In this document: positions 1 through 8,365 of the stretch, in pieces
Layout: each line of letters starts with the position of its first letter
How positions within the stretch are numbered: the first letter of the stretch is position 1
NCBI RefSeq assembly: GCF_018122655.1
Contig: NZ_JAGRQC010000003.1
Span: 310,001 to 374,000, forward strand
Origin: Stakelama marina
Lineage (GTDB): Bacteria > Pseudomonadota > Alphaproteobacteria > Sphingomonadales > Sphingomonadaceae
Length of the DNA: 64,000 nucleotides
Direction: 5' to 3'
Program-made: the position numbers and the translations under genes
The notes under the pieces: generated by a model
Told to the model about the DNA's origin: nothing
Seen by the model: only the letters and a program-made list of their open reading frames with translations
Database searches by the model: none

Positions 1-1
1 C

Positions 2-415
2 AGCCCGGAGCGCGGGCAGGTGATGGACAATATCCAGATCGGCCTGAACAATGTCGCGCGGCAATATGGCGTGCAGATCGTCGATGTGCGCATCAAGCAT
101 GCCGACCTGCCCGACGGCAGCCCGCTGGAAAGCGCGCTGAAGCGCATGGCGACCGCTCGCCAGCAGGAAGCGCTGACGATTCGCGCACAGGGGTTGAAAC
201 AGGCGCAGATCATCCGCGCCGACGCCGATGCCCAGGCTGCGAAGATCTATGCGCAGGCGTTCGGCAAGGATGCACAATTCTATGATTTCTGGCGCGCGAT
301 GCAGTCCTATCGCCACACCTTCGGCGTGGACGGGACGACGCCCAACGGCAGCACGTCGATCATCATGTCGCCGAACAACGGATATCTGAAGGAATTCGAA
401 CGCCCGGGTCGCTGA
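2..415 (+). CDS. hflC: HflC, C-terminal part (cut by window edge)
   Basis: This is the last 137 codons of HflC; the reading frame is open to the window edge, so the true start lies upstream. HflC is a membrane-anchored SPFH/prohibitin-family protein that forms a periplasm-facing complex with HflK and modulates the FtsH protease. Visible here is the end of the SPFH domain (VQIVDVRIKHADLPDG), then the Ala/Gln-rich helix (ALTIRAQGLKQAQIIRADAD) typical of the family, and a short hydrophilic tail. An HtrA-type protease gene follows 85 bases later, a common order (hflK-hflC-degP) in proteobacteria. Confidence 0.93.
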   Translation, partial: SPERGQVMDNIQIGLNNVARQYGVQIVDVRIKHADLPDGSPLESALKRMATARQQEALTIRAQGLKQAQIIRADADAQAAKIYAQAFGKDAQFYDFWRAMQSYRHTFGVDGTTPNGSTSIIMSPNNGYLKEFERPGR

Positions 416-500
416 CGATCCGTTCATATTCAATCGCCGTTCAGCCGCTATGCGGCAGAAGGCGGGCCATTCGGCCCGAATGAAGAGAGGAAGACCATCC

Positions 501-2024
501 GTGCGTTACGCATACGCCATTACCACCGCCCTGCTTCTCGGCGGCGCCGCCGCCACGATGACACTGCAACAGCCCGCCGGCGCCCAGACCGCGCAAAACG
601 ACAAGAGCGTGATTTCCTCTGCCGTTCCGCAGGCGGGCGCACCGGGCAGCTTTGCCGATATGGTCGAGAAGCTGCAGCCGGCGGTGGTCAATATTTCGAC
701 CACACAAAAGGTGAAGGTCAGCGCCAATCCGTTTGCCGGCACGCCGTTCGGCCAGATGTTCGGCAATCCCGGCGGGGGCGGCGATTCGGTGACGCGAGAG
801 GCTGAGTCGCTCGGCTCCGGCTTCCTGATTTCGCCCGACGGCTATATCGTCACGAACAATCACGTCATTGCCGCCGGCAGCAAGAATGCGGTCGTTCAGT
901 CGATCCAGGTCAAGCTGACCAACGGCAAGGAATACAAGGCAAAGCTGATCGGCAACGACGCCGCGTCCGACCTCGCGGTGCTGAAGATCGACGGCAACAA
1001 TCTGCCGTTCGTGAAATTCGGCAATTCCGACACGGCGCGCGTCGGTGACTGGGTGCTCGCCATCGGCCAGCCCTTCGGCATCGGTTCGACGGTGACGGCG
1101 GGCATCATCTCGGCGGTGCACCGGGTGACCGGCTCCGGCGCGTACGATCGCTTCATCCAGACCGATGCCGCGATCAACAAGGGCAATTCGGGCGGCCCGA
1201 TGTTCGACATGCACGGCAATGTCATCGGCATCAATTCGCAGATCCTGTCGCCGTCGGGTGGCAATGTCGGCATCGGCTTCGCGATTCCCGCGACCGAGGC
1301 GAAGCCGATCATCGACACGCTGATGAAGGGCGATTCGGTGAAGCGCGGCTATCTGGGCGTCGGCATCCAGCCGATGACCGACGACATGGCCGACGCGCTG
1401 GGTCTCCCGCGCAATCGCGGCGAACTGATCGCGTCGGTGCAGGACGGCGGTGCCGCGGCGCAGGCCGGCATCAAGCAGGGCGACGTGATCGTGAAGGTCG
1501 ACGGGCAGGACGTGACCCCCGATCAGACGCTCAGCTACCTCGTCGCCAACGTCCGGCCCGGCCAGACTGTGCCGATCGAACTGATCCGCGACGGCAAGCG
1601 CATGACGGTTCGCGCGACGCTGAAGCAGCGCCCGCCCGAGGATGAGCTGCAGGCGTTCAACAGCGACGACAGCCAGAATGCGATGCCCGACCAGCCCGGT
1701 CAGGACGAAGCCAATCCGGCATCGTCGATCGGTGTTGCGGTACAGCCGTTGACGCCGCAGATCGCGCGGCAGATCGGTGCGCCGGCCGATATCAAGGGTC
1801 TCGTCATCCTCGGCACCGATCCGTCGAGCGATGCAGCGCAGAAGGGCTTGAGCCGCGGTGACGTCATCGTCTCCGCCAATCGTCAGCCGGTATCGAGTGC
1901 GGCCGAACTCGGTCAGGCGATCGAGCGCGCCAAGAAGGCGGGCCGCAACCAGTTGCTGCTGCTCGTCTATTTCCAGCGCTTCCACCAGACGCGCTACATG
2001 CCCGTCGCCATCGGCGAGGAGTAA
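501..2024 (+). CDS. degP: Do-family periplasmic serine endoprotease (DegP/HtrA type)
   Basis: A periplasmic quality-control protease that degrades misfolded envelope proteins. I chose the GTG at 501 because a Shine-Dalgarno run (GAGAGGAAG, about 484-492) precedes it and a clean signal peptide ([17 protein letters not shown], cleavage near AGA-Q) follows at once; ATGs at 450 and 480 would add a charged tail before it. Numbered from 501 (507 aa), the trypsin-like triad is His121 (TNNHV), Asp157 (SDLAVL) and Ser230 (GNSGGP). Two PDZ domains follow, roughly residues 265-370 and 400-490, as in DegP/DegQ/MucD. It sits just after hflC and may be co-transcribed with it. The family is certain; which paralogue it is (DegP or DegQ) cannot be decided from sequence alone. 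Confidence 0.93.
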   Translation: MRYAYAITTALLLGGAAATMTLQQPAGAQTAQNDKSVISSAVPQAGAPGSFADMVEKLQPAVVNISTTQKVKVSANPFAGTPFGQMFGNPGGGGDSVTREAESLGSGFLISPDGYIVTNNHVIAAGSKNAVVQSIQVKLTNGKEYKAKLIGNDAASDLAVLKIDGNNLPFVKFGNSDTARVGDWVLAIGQPFGIGSTVTAGIISAVHRVTGSGAYDRFIQTDAAINKGNSGGPMFDMHGNVIGINSQILSPSGGNVGIGFAIPATEAKPIIDTLMKGDSVKRGYLGVGIQPMTDDMADALGLPRNRGELIASVQDGGAAAQAGIKQGDVIVKVDGQDVTPDQTLSYLVANVRPGQTVPIELIRDGKRMTVRATLKQRPPEDELQAFNSDDSQNAMPDQPGQDEANPASSIGVAVQPLTPQIARQIGAPADIKGLVILGTDPSSDAAQKGLSRGDVIVSANRQPVSSAAELGQAIERAKKAGRNQLLLLVYFQRFHQTRYMPVAIGEE

Positions 2025-2113
2025 CGCCGGCGGCAGGGCTATCATGCCCTGCTGACCAATGGCCGATCACACGCTATCGCTCTCGTCACCCTTGGTGGCG
2101 GGAGCGATTTGCT

Positions 2114-3718
2114 ATGGGCGATATGGCGAGCATGTTTATCGGGACGGCGGGAAATGAGCGGCAGGAACTGGTGCTCAAGCGCGCCAATCGCCACGGCCTG
2201 ATCGCGGGCGCGACCGGCACCGGCAAGACGGTGACGTTGCAGGGCATGGCCGAAAGCTTTTCGCGAGCGGGCGTCCCGGTGTTCTGTGCCGATGTGAAAG
2301 GCGACCTGTCCGGTCTTGCAATGGCTGGGTCGCCCGCCGCGAAGACGCATGAACCGTTCGCGCGGCGCGCCGCGGAGATCGGCTATGCCGATTGGGCCTA
2401 TGGCGAAAGCCCGGTCCAGTTCTGGGATCTGTTCGGCGAGCAGGGCCATCCGGTTCGCGCGACGATATCCGAAATGGGGCCGTTGCTGCTGTCGCGGCTG
2501 ATGGACCTCAACGACACGCAGGAAGGCGTGCTGACGATCGCGTTCCACGTCGCCGACGAACAGGGCATGCTCCTGCTCGATCTCGACGATCTGCAGTCCA
2601 TGCTCGGCTGGTGCGCCGAAAATGCCGCCGACCTGTCGGCAAGATACGGCAATGTTTCGAAGGCGAGTGTCGGCGCGATCCAGCGGTCGTTGCTGCAATT
2701 GCGCAGCCAGGGGGCCGAGCATTTCTTCGGCGAACCCGCGCTCGACATCCATGACATGATCGCGACCGACGATCGCGGTCGCGGGATCGTCAACGTACTC
2801 GCCGCCGACAAGCTGATGGCCTCACCCCGGCTCTATGGGACTTTCCTGCTGTGGATGCTGTCGGAAATGTTCGAGACGCTTCCCGAGGTCGGCGATCCCG
2901 ACAAGCCAGTGCTGGTCTTCTTCTTCGACGAGGCGCATCTGCTGTTCGACGATGCGCCCAAGGCGCTGACCGAAAAGATCGAACAGGTCGTGCGGTTGAT
3001 CCGGTCGAAGGGCGTCGGCGTCTATTTCGTCACGCAGAACCCGGTCGATGTGCCCGACGAGGTGTCGGGGCAGCTCGGCAACCGCGTTCAACATGCGCTG
3101 CGTGCCTATACCCCGAAGGAGCAGAAGGCGATCCGCGCCGCCGCCGAAACCTTCCGCGCCAATCCGGGCGTCGATGTCGAAACCGCGATTACCGAATTGA
3201 AGGTCGGCGAGGCGCTGGTCTCGCTGCTTCAGTCCGACGGCGCGCCGTCGCCGGTCGCGCGCACGCTCATCAAGCCGCCGCGCTCGCGCGTTGGCCCGGT
3301 GACCCCGGTCGAGCGTGGTGTGCTTGTCCAGACCGACGCGATCGGTGCCAAATACGATCAGGTCGTCGACCGCGAGTCGGCCGAGGAACTGCTCGCGGCC
3401 AAGGCCAGGGAAGCCGTCGCCGCGGCTGCTGCGGAGAAAGCCGAAGCCGATGCCACAAAGGCGGCAGCGGAAAAGGCGAAGGAGGAGGCGCGCGCCGCCA
3501 AGGAAGCCGAGCGCGCGCGGATTGCCGCCGACCGCGAAGAGCGCAATTCGCCCTGGGGGCAGGTAAAGCGCTCAGCGACGCGGTCGGCATCGTCGGCGAT
3601 CGGCAGGTCGGTCGCCAACGAGGTCGCGAAACAGATTTTCGGCTCGTCGCGCGGCGTTGGCGCGAATGCGGTACGCGGTATCGTTCGCGGCGTGCTCGGC
3701 GGGCTGTTCCGGGGATAG
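2114..3718 (+). CDS. yjgR: YjgR/HerA-like ATPase (DUF853)
   Basis: A 534-residue P-loop ATPase of the DUF853 family (E. coli YjgR), related to the HerA/FtsK helicase-translocase group; the physiological role is not established. Walker A is GATGTGKT at residues 32-39, and Walker B is the hydrophobic strand ending in Asp272-Glu273 (VFFFDEAH). An arginine-rich VTQNP...[11 protein letters not shown] segment follows, typical of the family. The region from about 420 to 490 is a highly charged Ala/Glu/Lys coiled coil, and the C-terminus is Gly/Val-rich. The ATG at 2114 has a GGAG about 9 bases upstream; ATGs at 2123 and 2132 are possible alternatives. It stands alone, with dinB convergent downstream. 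Confidence 0.88.
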   Translation: MGDMASMFIGTAGNERQELVLKRANRHGLIAGATGTGKTVTLQGMAESFSRAGVPVFCADVKGDLSGLAMAGSPAAKTHEPFARRAAEIGYADWAYGESPVQFWDLFGEQGHPVRATISEMGPLLLSRLMDLNDTQEGVLTIAFHVADEQGMLLLDLDDLQSMLGWCAENAADLSARYGNVSKASVGAIQRSLLQLRSQGAEHFFGEPALDIHDMIATDDRGRGIVNVLAADKLMASPRLYGTFLLWMLSEMFETLPEVGDPDKPVLVFFFDEAHLLFDDAPKALTEKIEQVVRLIRSKGVGVYFVTQNPVDVPDEVSGQLGNRVQHALRAYTPKEQKAIRAAAETFRANPGVDVETAITELKVGEALVSLLQSDGAPSPVARTLIKPPRSRVGPVTPVERGVLVQTDAIGAKYDQVVDRESAEELLAAKAREAVAAAAAEKAEADATKAAAEKAKEEARAAKEAERARIAADREERNSPWGQVKRSATRSASSAIGRSVANEVAKQIFGSSRGVGANAVRGIVRGVLGGLFRG

Positions 3719-3752
3719 GGTTCAATCGGCATCCCGCCCTTCTGACGAAGGC

Positions 3753-4847
3753 TCAGAGCGGCAGGCTCGGCTGTACCGCGTCCTCCTCACCGCCCTCGTC
3801 TTCGCGCTGGATCTTCGACAGCGTCAGGCCGAGCAGCCGAATGCCCTTCTCGGTCGGCAGAAATTCCTCGAGCATCTGCTTTCCAGCCTCGAGAAATTCG
3901 TCGCGGCCGGCGACCTCGCGGGAAAAGGTCTGCGCGCGCGTCAATGTGGTGAAATCGGCGAGGCGTACCTTCAGCGTGACCGTGCGGCCTTTTGCCTCGC
4001 TGCGGGCGACGCGCTCCCACGCCGCGTCCGCTACCCGGCCCAGCGCGTCATGGAGTGCCGTGCGGTCGCGGAGATCGTCGCCGAAGGTCCGCTCTGCGCC
4101 GACCGATTTTCGCGGGCGGTCGACGCGCACCGGGCGGTGATCCTCACCGCGCGCGGCGCCGTAGAGATAGTCCGCGCTCGACCGGAAATGCGCCTGCAGG
4201 AAGGAAAGCGGCTTGGCGGCGAGATCGGCGCCGCTGTGGATGCCGAGCCGTTCCATCTTCGCCGCAGTGACGGGTCCGACGCCGTGAAAGCGCCTGATCG
4301 GCAGGCTGGCGACGAAGCTCGCGCCTTTTGCCGGCGGGATGACGCACAATCCATCGGGCTTGTTCTGATCGGATGCCAGCTTGGCGATGAATTTGTTGTA
4401 GGACACGCCTGCCGATGCGGTTAGCTGCGTCTCTTCCTTGATACGCGCACGGATCGCCTCGGCGATCGCTTTGGCGGAGCCGAGGCCGTGGCGGTCGACG
4501 GTGACGTCGAGATAGGCCTCGTCGAGCGACAGCGGTTCGATCAGGTCGGTATAGTCGGCAAAGATCGCGCGGATCTGCTGCGACACCTGACGGTACACGT
4601 CGAAGCGCGATTTGACGAAAATCAGGTCGGGGCAACGCCGCGCCGCCGTTACCGAGGGCATTGCCGATTTCACCCCGAACTTGCGTGCTTCATAGCTTGC
4701 GGCCGCGACGACGCCGCGCCGCGAGCTGCCACCCACCGCGACCGGCTTGCCGCGAAGGTCGGGATTGTCGCGCTGTTCGACGCTCGCGAAGAACGCATCC
4801 ATATCGACATGGATGATCTTGCGGACAGGGGGCGCATCATCGGCCAT
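3753..4847 (-). CDS. dinB: DNA polymerase IV
   Basis: A Y-family translesion DNA polymerase (364 aa). The start is placed at 4847 because AAGGGG lies 6-7 bases upstream; upstream in-frame ATGs at 4868 and 4901 lack such a site. The N-terminus has the metal-binding signature IIHVDMDAFFASVEQ with Asp15 and Asp17, and the palm motif SLDEAYLD follows. The helix-hairpin-helix thumb segment (GVGPVTAAKMERLGI) and a little-finger domain complete the fold. The protein ends in QPSLPL, which resembles the beta-clamp-binding motif of Pol IV. An inverted repeat lies directly upstream. I saw no GTTC-N7-GTTC LexA box in the region before the start. Confidence 0.95.
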   Translation of the reverse strand: MADDAPPVRKIIHVDMDAFFASVEQRDNPDLRGKPVAVGGSSRRGVVAAASYEARKFGVKSAMPSVTAARRCPDLIFVKSRFDVYRQVSQQIRAIFADYTDLIEPLSLDEAYLDVTVDRHGLGSAKAIAEAIRARIKEETQLTASAGVSYNKFIAKLASDQNKPDGLCVIPPAKGASFVASLPIRRFHGVGPVTAAKMERLGIHSGADLAAKPLSFLQAHFRSSADYLYGAARGEDHRPVRVDRPRKSVGAERTFGDDLRDRTALHDALGRVADAAWERVARSEAKGRTVTLKVRLADFTTLTRAQTFSREVAGRDEFLEAGKQMLEEFLPTEKGIRLLGLTLSKIQREDEGGEEDAVQPSLPL

Positions 4848-4911
4848 AACGTGCCCCTTATGTTCCATATTTGACGCCCCGGCACCAGCGCTGCTTCCCA
4901 TAGATTACGCG

Positions 4912-4977
4912 CATGCGGAGCCTGTCGAAGCATCGGCCGAGCGACGGCCGGTACGGACGCTTCGACAAGATCAGGGT
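4912..4977. repeat. REP-like extragenic inverted repeat
   Basis: GAGCCTGTCGAAGC at 4918-4931 is matched in inverted orientation by GCTTCGACAAGATCAGGG at 4959-4976, about 27 bases apart, in the gap between the start of dinB and the start of the OPT transporter. An internal GGCCGAGCGACGGCC segment adds a second small stem. Elements with arms of this GCTTCGACAAG-type sequence are, to my knowledge, common between genes in sphingomonad genomes. The function here (mRNA stability, DNA-binding target or none) is unknown. I saw only one copy in this window. Confidence 0.6.
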
Positions 4978-5090
4978 AGGCGCAGCAGCCCTGCGCGCCC
5001 GAAAAAGCGCTGTCGTGGCGCCGCGCTTTCATGCCATGACGTCGCGGCGCACCCGGCAGAGGTGCCGGGACATGACAAGGGGCCGCACCG

Positions 5091-7061
5091 ATGACCGATA
5101 CCGCCGCAACACGGGCCGCCGAACGGCCGGCGCTCGAACTGACGCTGCGAGGTATTCTGCTCGGCGGGATCATCACGCTGCTGTTCACCGCGGCGAACGT
5201 CTATCTGGGGCTGAAGGTCGGACTGACCTTTGCGACGTCGATTCCCGCTGCCGTCATCTCGATGGCGATCCTGCGCGGGTTCAAGGACTCGACGATCTAC
5301 GAGAACAATATCGTCCAGACGGTCGCGTCGGCGGCGGGAACGCTCGCCGCGATCATCTTCGTGCTGCCCGGCCTCGTCATGATCGGCTGGTGGCAGGGCT
5401 TTCCCTATTGGACGACCGCGGCGATCACCGGCACCGGGGGCATCCTGGGTGTGCTGTTCTCGGTGCCGCTGCGCCGCGCACTCGTCGTCGATACCGAGCT
5501 TCCCTATCCTGAGGGCAAGGCGGCGGCCGAAGTGCTCAAGGTCGGCTCCGAATCGCGCGAGGGTGCGGCCGAAAGCGCCAAGGGCTTGTCGGTGCTGTTG
5601 TGGAACGCGATCGCCAGCGCGGGGTACGCGATCCTGACGCAAACGCGGCTGGTCGCGGGCGAGGCGGCAACATGGTTTCGCGTCGGCGGCGGCGCGACGG
5701 GCGGCGGTTTCACCCTGTCGTTCGCGCTGCTCGGCGTCGGGCATCTGGTCGGCATATCGGTGGGGCTGGCGATGTTCGTCGGCGTGATCGTCAGCTCGGG
5801 AATCCTGCTGCCGATGCTCACTGCACAGCACCCGCTTCCCGGCGGACCCGAAGCATGGGCGGGGCAGATTTTCGGCGATGACATCCGCTTCTTCGGCGCG
5901 GGCGTGATCGGCGTTGCGGCGATCTGGACGTTGCTCCGTATCGCCGGGCCGGTCATCGGCGGCATCCGATCGGCCATGGTGGCGAGCCGCGCGCGGCATG
6001 CTGGCGAAGCGCTCGCGGTCGAGGAGCGCGATATGCCCATCGCCGCAGTCGGGCTGGGATCGATCGTCATGCTCGTTGCCATCGCCTTGCTGCTGTATGA
6101 GGTGATCGGATCGGGGCCGCTCGCCGGGTCGGAAGTATCGCTGATCGCAGGCGCGGTCGTCTTCGTCGCGGTGATCGGGCTGCTGATCGCCGCGGTCACC
6201 GGCTATATGGCCGGGCTGATCGGGGCGTCGAACTCGCCGGTGTCGGGCATCGGTATTCTGTCGGTCGTGGCGGCGGCGCTGATGCTGGTCGGGTTGTTCG
6301 GCCGCGACCAGGCGCCCGACACGGTCGCCGCGCTCGTCGCCTATGCACTGATCGTCACCGGCGTCGTCTTCGGTGTCGCGACGATTTCGAACGACAATCT
6401 GCAGGACCTCAAGACCGGTCAGCTCGTCGGTGCGACGCCGTGGAAGCAGCAGGTGGCGCTGGTGATCGGCGTGGTGTTCGGCTCGCTCATCATCCCGCCG
6501 GTGCTCGATCTGCTCAACAGCGCTTTCGGGTTCGCCGGTGCGCCGGGCGCAGGTCCCAACGCGCTTCCGGCGCCGCAGGCCGCGCTCATATCGGCGCTGG
6601 CCAAGGGTGTGCTGGGCGGTGACCTCAACTGGGCGATGATCGCCTGGGGCGCTGTCGCGGGCGTGATCTTCGTGATCCTCGACGAAGTCCTCGGCATGAT
6701 GGGGCGGATGCGGCTTCCCCCGCTGGCGGTGGGCATCGGCGTCTATCTGCCGATGAGCCTGATCGTGCCCGTTTCGGTCGGCGCGCTGATCGGCTGGTTC
6801 TATGACCGCTGGGCGGCAGGGCGCGCCGACCCCGAATTTGCCGAACGGATGGGCGTGCTGACCGCGACCGGAATGATCGTCGGTGAAAGCCTGTGGGGCG
6901 TGGTGTTCGCCGGGATCGTGGCGGGTTCGGGCACCGACAGCCCATTGGCGCTGGTCGGCGGCGGATTCGAAGGGCCGGCGCTCGCTATCGGCATGATATT
7001 GTTCTTCGCGCTGCTGACCTTCCTCTATCGTCGCACGCGGCGACTCGTCACATCATCCTGA
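5091..7061 (+). CDS. OPT-family oligopeptide/metal-peptide transporter
   Basis: A 656-residue polytopic membrane protein of the OPT family (secondary transporters of small peptides or metal-siderophore complexes). The first helix carries the family-typical NVYLGLKVGLTFATSIPAAVIS segment, followed by the conserved ENNIVQTVASAAGTLA stretch. At least a dozen hydrophobic helices follow. Length and motifs fit bacterial OPT proteins, but the substrate cannot be told. The ATG at 5091 is preceded by a GGGGC-rich segment rather than a strong ribosome site. Its 3' end overlaps that of the convergent GH130 gene by 14 bases, so the two messages are antisense to each other there. Confidence 0.92.
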   Translation: MTDTAATRAAERPALELTLRGILLGGIITLLFTAANVYLGLKVGLTFATSIPAAVISMAILRGFKDSTIYENNIVQTVASAAGTLAAIIFVLPGLVMIGWWQGFPYWTTAAITGTGGILGVLFSVPLRRALVVDTELPYPEGKAAAEVLKVGSESREGAAESAKGLSVLLWNAIASAGYAILTQTRLVAGEAATWFRVGGGATGGGFTLSFALLGVGHLVGISVGLAMFVGVIVSSGILLPMLTAQHPLPGGPEAWAGQIFGDDIRFFGAGVIGVAAIWTLLRIAGPVIGGIRSAMVASRARHAGEALAVEERDMPIAAVGLGSIVMLVAIALLLYEVIGSGPLAGSEVSLIAGAVVFVAVIGLLIAAVTGYMAGLIGASNSPVSGIGILSVVAAALMLVGLFGRDQAPDTVAALVAYALIVTGVVFGVATISNDNLQDLKTGQLVGATPWKQQVALVIGVVFGSLIIPPVLDLLNSAFGFAGAPGAGPNALPAPQAALISALAKGVLGGDLNWAMIAWGAVAGVIFVILDEVLGMMGRMRLPPLAVGIGVYLPMSLIVPVSVGALIGWFYDRWAAGRADPEFAERMGVLTATGMIVGESLWGVVFAGIVAGSGTDSPLALVGGGFEGPALAIGMILFFALLTFLYRRTRRLVTSS

Positions 7062-8328
7062 GCAGCGCATCGATCCGCGCGAATGCGAAGGCGATCGAAC
7101 TGTCGGCGATGCCGTAAGGAATGAAGATGCTGCCGCCGTGGCGCAGCGCGCCGCAGCTATAGACGACATTGGGGACATAGCCTTCGCGGTCCTGATCCTT
7201 CGCGGCGAGGATCGGCCGGTTGGTGCGCCCCAGAACCTTTGACGGATCGTCCTTGTCGAGCAGCACCGCGCCGATCGAATATTTGCGCATCGCGCCGACG
7301 CCGTGGGTGAGCAGCAGCCAGCCCTCGTCGAGCTCGATCGGCGGACCGCAATTGCCGATCTGGACGAATTCCCACGGATATCTGGGCTCGAGCAGCTTGG
7401 TGCCCTCGTCCCAGTGCGTCAGCGAATCGGATTTGATGAGGAACAGATTCTCGCCGTCCTGCCGCCCGATCATCATGTAATGGTCGCCGATGCGGCGCGG
7501 GAACAGCGCCATGCCCTTGTTGCGCGCCGCGCTGCCGGTCATCGGGACAAGGTCGAAGGCGCGGAAGTCGCGCGTGCGCATCATCTCCGACTGGATCACC
7601 GAGCCGTTATAGGCGGTATAGGTGCCCAGCCACTCGATCGACCCGTCGCGGTGCGTGAACTGCACGAGGCGCAGATCCTCCAGCCCGTTCGACTGCGCCT
7701 TGGTGATGGGAAAGATGACCGTGCCCGACAGCGTCGAATCGCGGTGCCGGTGCACCGTGACGGGGCCTTCGGGCGCCTGAAGCTCTTCCTCGGCTGCGTC
7801 CGCCGCGGTCGCGAAGGGCGGCTCGGGCGCCAGGCGAAGCTGGTTCTTCGCGGTGATGATCCCCTCACGAAACGCAACCGACGAGATATGCCCTTCGCCG
7901 ACCGCCCGCATCGACAGGATGACGCGCGTGCACCCTTCCGCCATGCCGGTCTGGTCGAAATGCGGCACCGCGCTGGGGTTCATCAGAGCAGCGGCGGCAT
8001 AGCTGTATTCGTGACAGAAATAGGCGCCGATCAGCTGGCGCTTCTCATCGCTGATCGCGGCGCCGTCGAGCTTCAGCTGCGCCTCGATCTCGTCATAGCG
8101 GGTCATGAAGACGCGGCGTGTCTGCCAGTGGCGCGCCTCGAAATCCTTCAGCACGGCGTCGAGTTGCGCGCGCGCATCTTGCGGCGACAGGTCGAGCACC
8201 TCGCGTACCAGCCGTTCGCTGCGACTCTGCGCGCCGCCGTTCGATTGCCAGCCGATATGGAACGGCCGCACCACGACGCGCGATGGGTCGGCGTGAAGCC
8301 GCAGCGAATGGGTAACGATATCGTCCAT
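7048..8328 (-). CDS. GH130-family glycoside phosphorylase/hydrolase
   Basis: A 426-residue protein resembling glycoside hydrolase family 130, five-bladed beta-propeller enzymes that mostly phosphorolyse beta-mannosides. Family-like segments include RNKGMALFPRRI (phosphate-region Arg/Lys), the EGCTRVILSMRAVGEGHISS blade, and WEFVQIGNCGPPIE followed by GWLLLTHGVG. It lies 37 bases downstream of a glycosyltransferase on the same strand, so the two probably form an operon that makes and recycles a mannose-containing oligosaccharide. That substrate assignment is inference from the family. The 3' end overlaps the OPT gene. Confidence 0.85.
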   Translation of the reverse strand: MDDIVTHSLRLHADPSRVVVRPFHIGWQSNGGAQSRSERLVREVLDLSPQDARAQLDAVLKDFEARHWQTRRVFMTRYDEIEAQLKLDGAAISDEKRQLIGAYFCHEYSYAAAALMNPSAVPHFDQTGMAEGCTRVILSMRAVGEGHISSVAFREGIITAKNQLRLAPEPPFATAADAAEEELQAPEGPVTVHRHRDSTLSGTVIFPITKAQSNGLEDLRLVQFTHRDGSIEWLGTYTAYNGSVIQSEMMRTRDFRAFDLVPMTGSAARNKGMALFPRRIGDHYMMIGRQDGENLFLIKSDSLTHWDEGTKLLEPRYPWEFVQIGNCGPPIELDEGWLLLTHGVGAMRKYSIGAVLLDKDDPSKVLGRTNRPILAAKDQDREGYVPNVVYSCGALRHGGSIFIPYGIADSSIAFAFARIDALLRMM

Positions 8329-8365
8329 GCTCGCGCCCCGGAACTCCCCTTTGCCGTAGCCGGGA

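Noticed and set aside
441..2045. 534-codon minus-strand frame opposite the DegP gene
   Set aside because: Same length as the sense gene and no protein-like features.
4848..4911. LexA/SOS box in front of dinB
   Set aside because: A single GTTC/GAAC half-site is present, but the alphaproteobacterial GTTC-N7-GTTC arrangement was not found.
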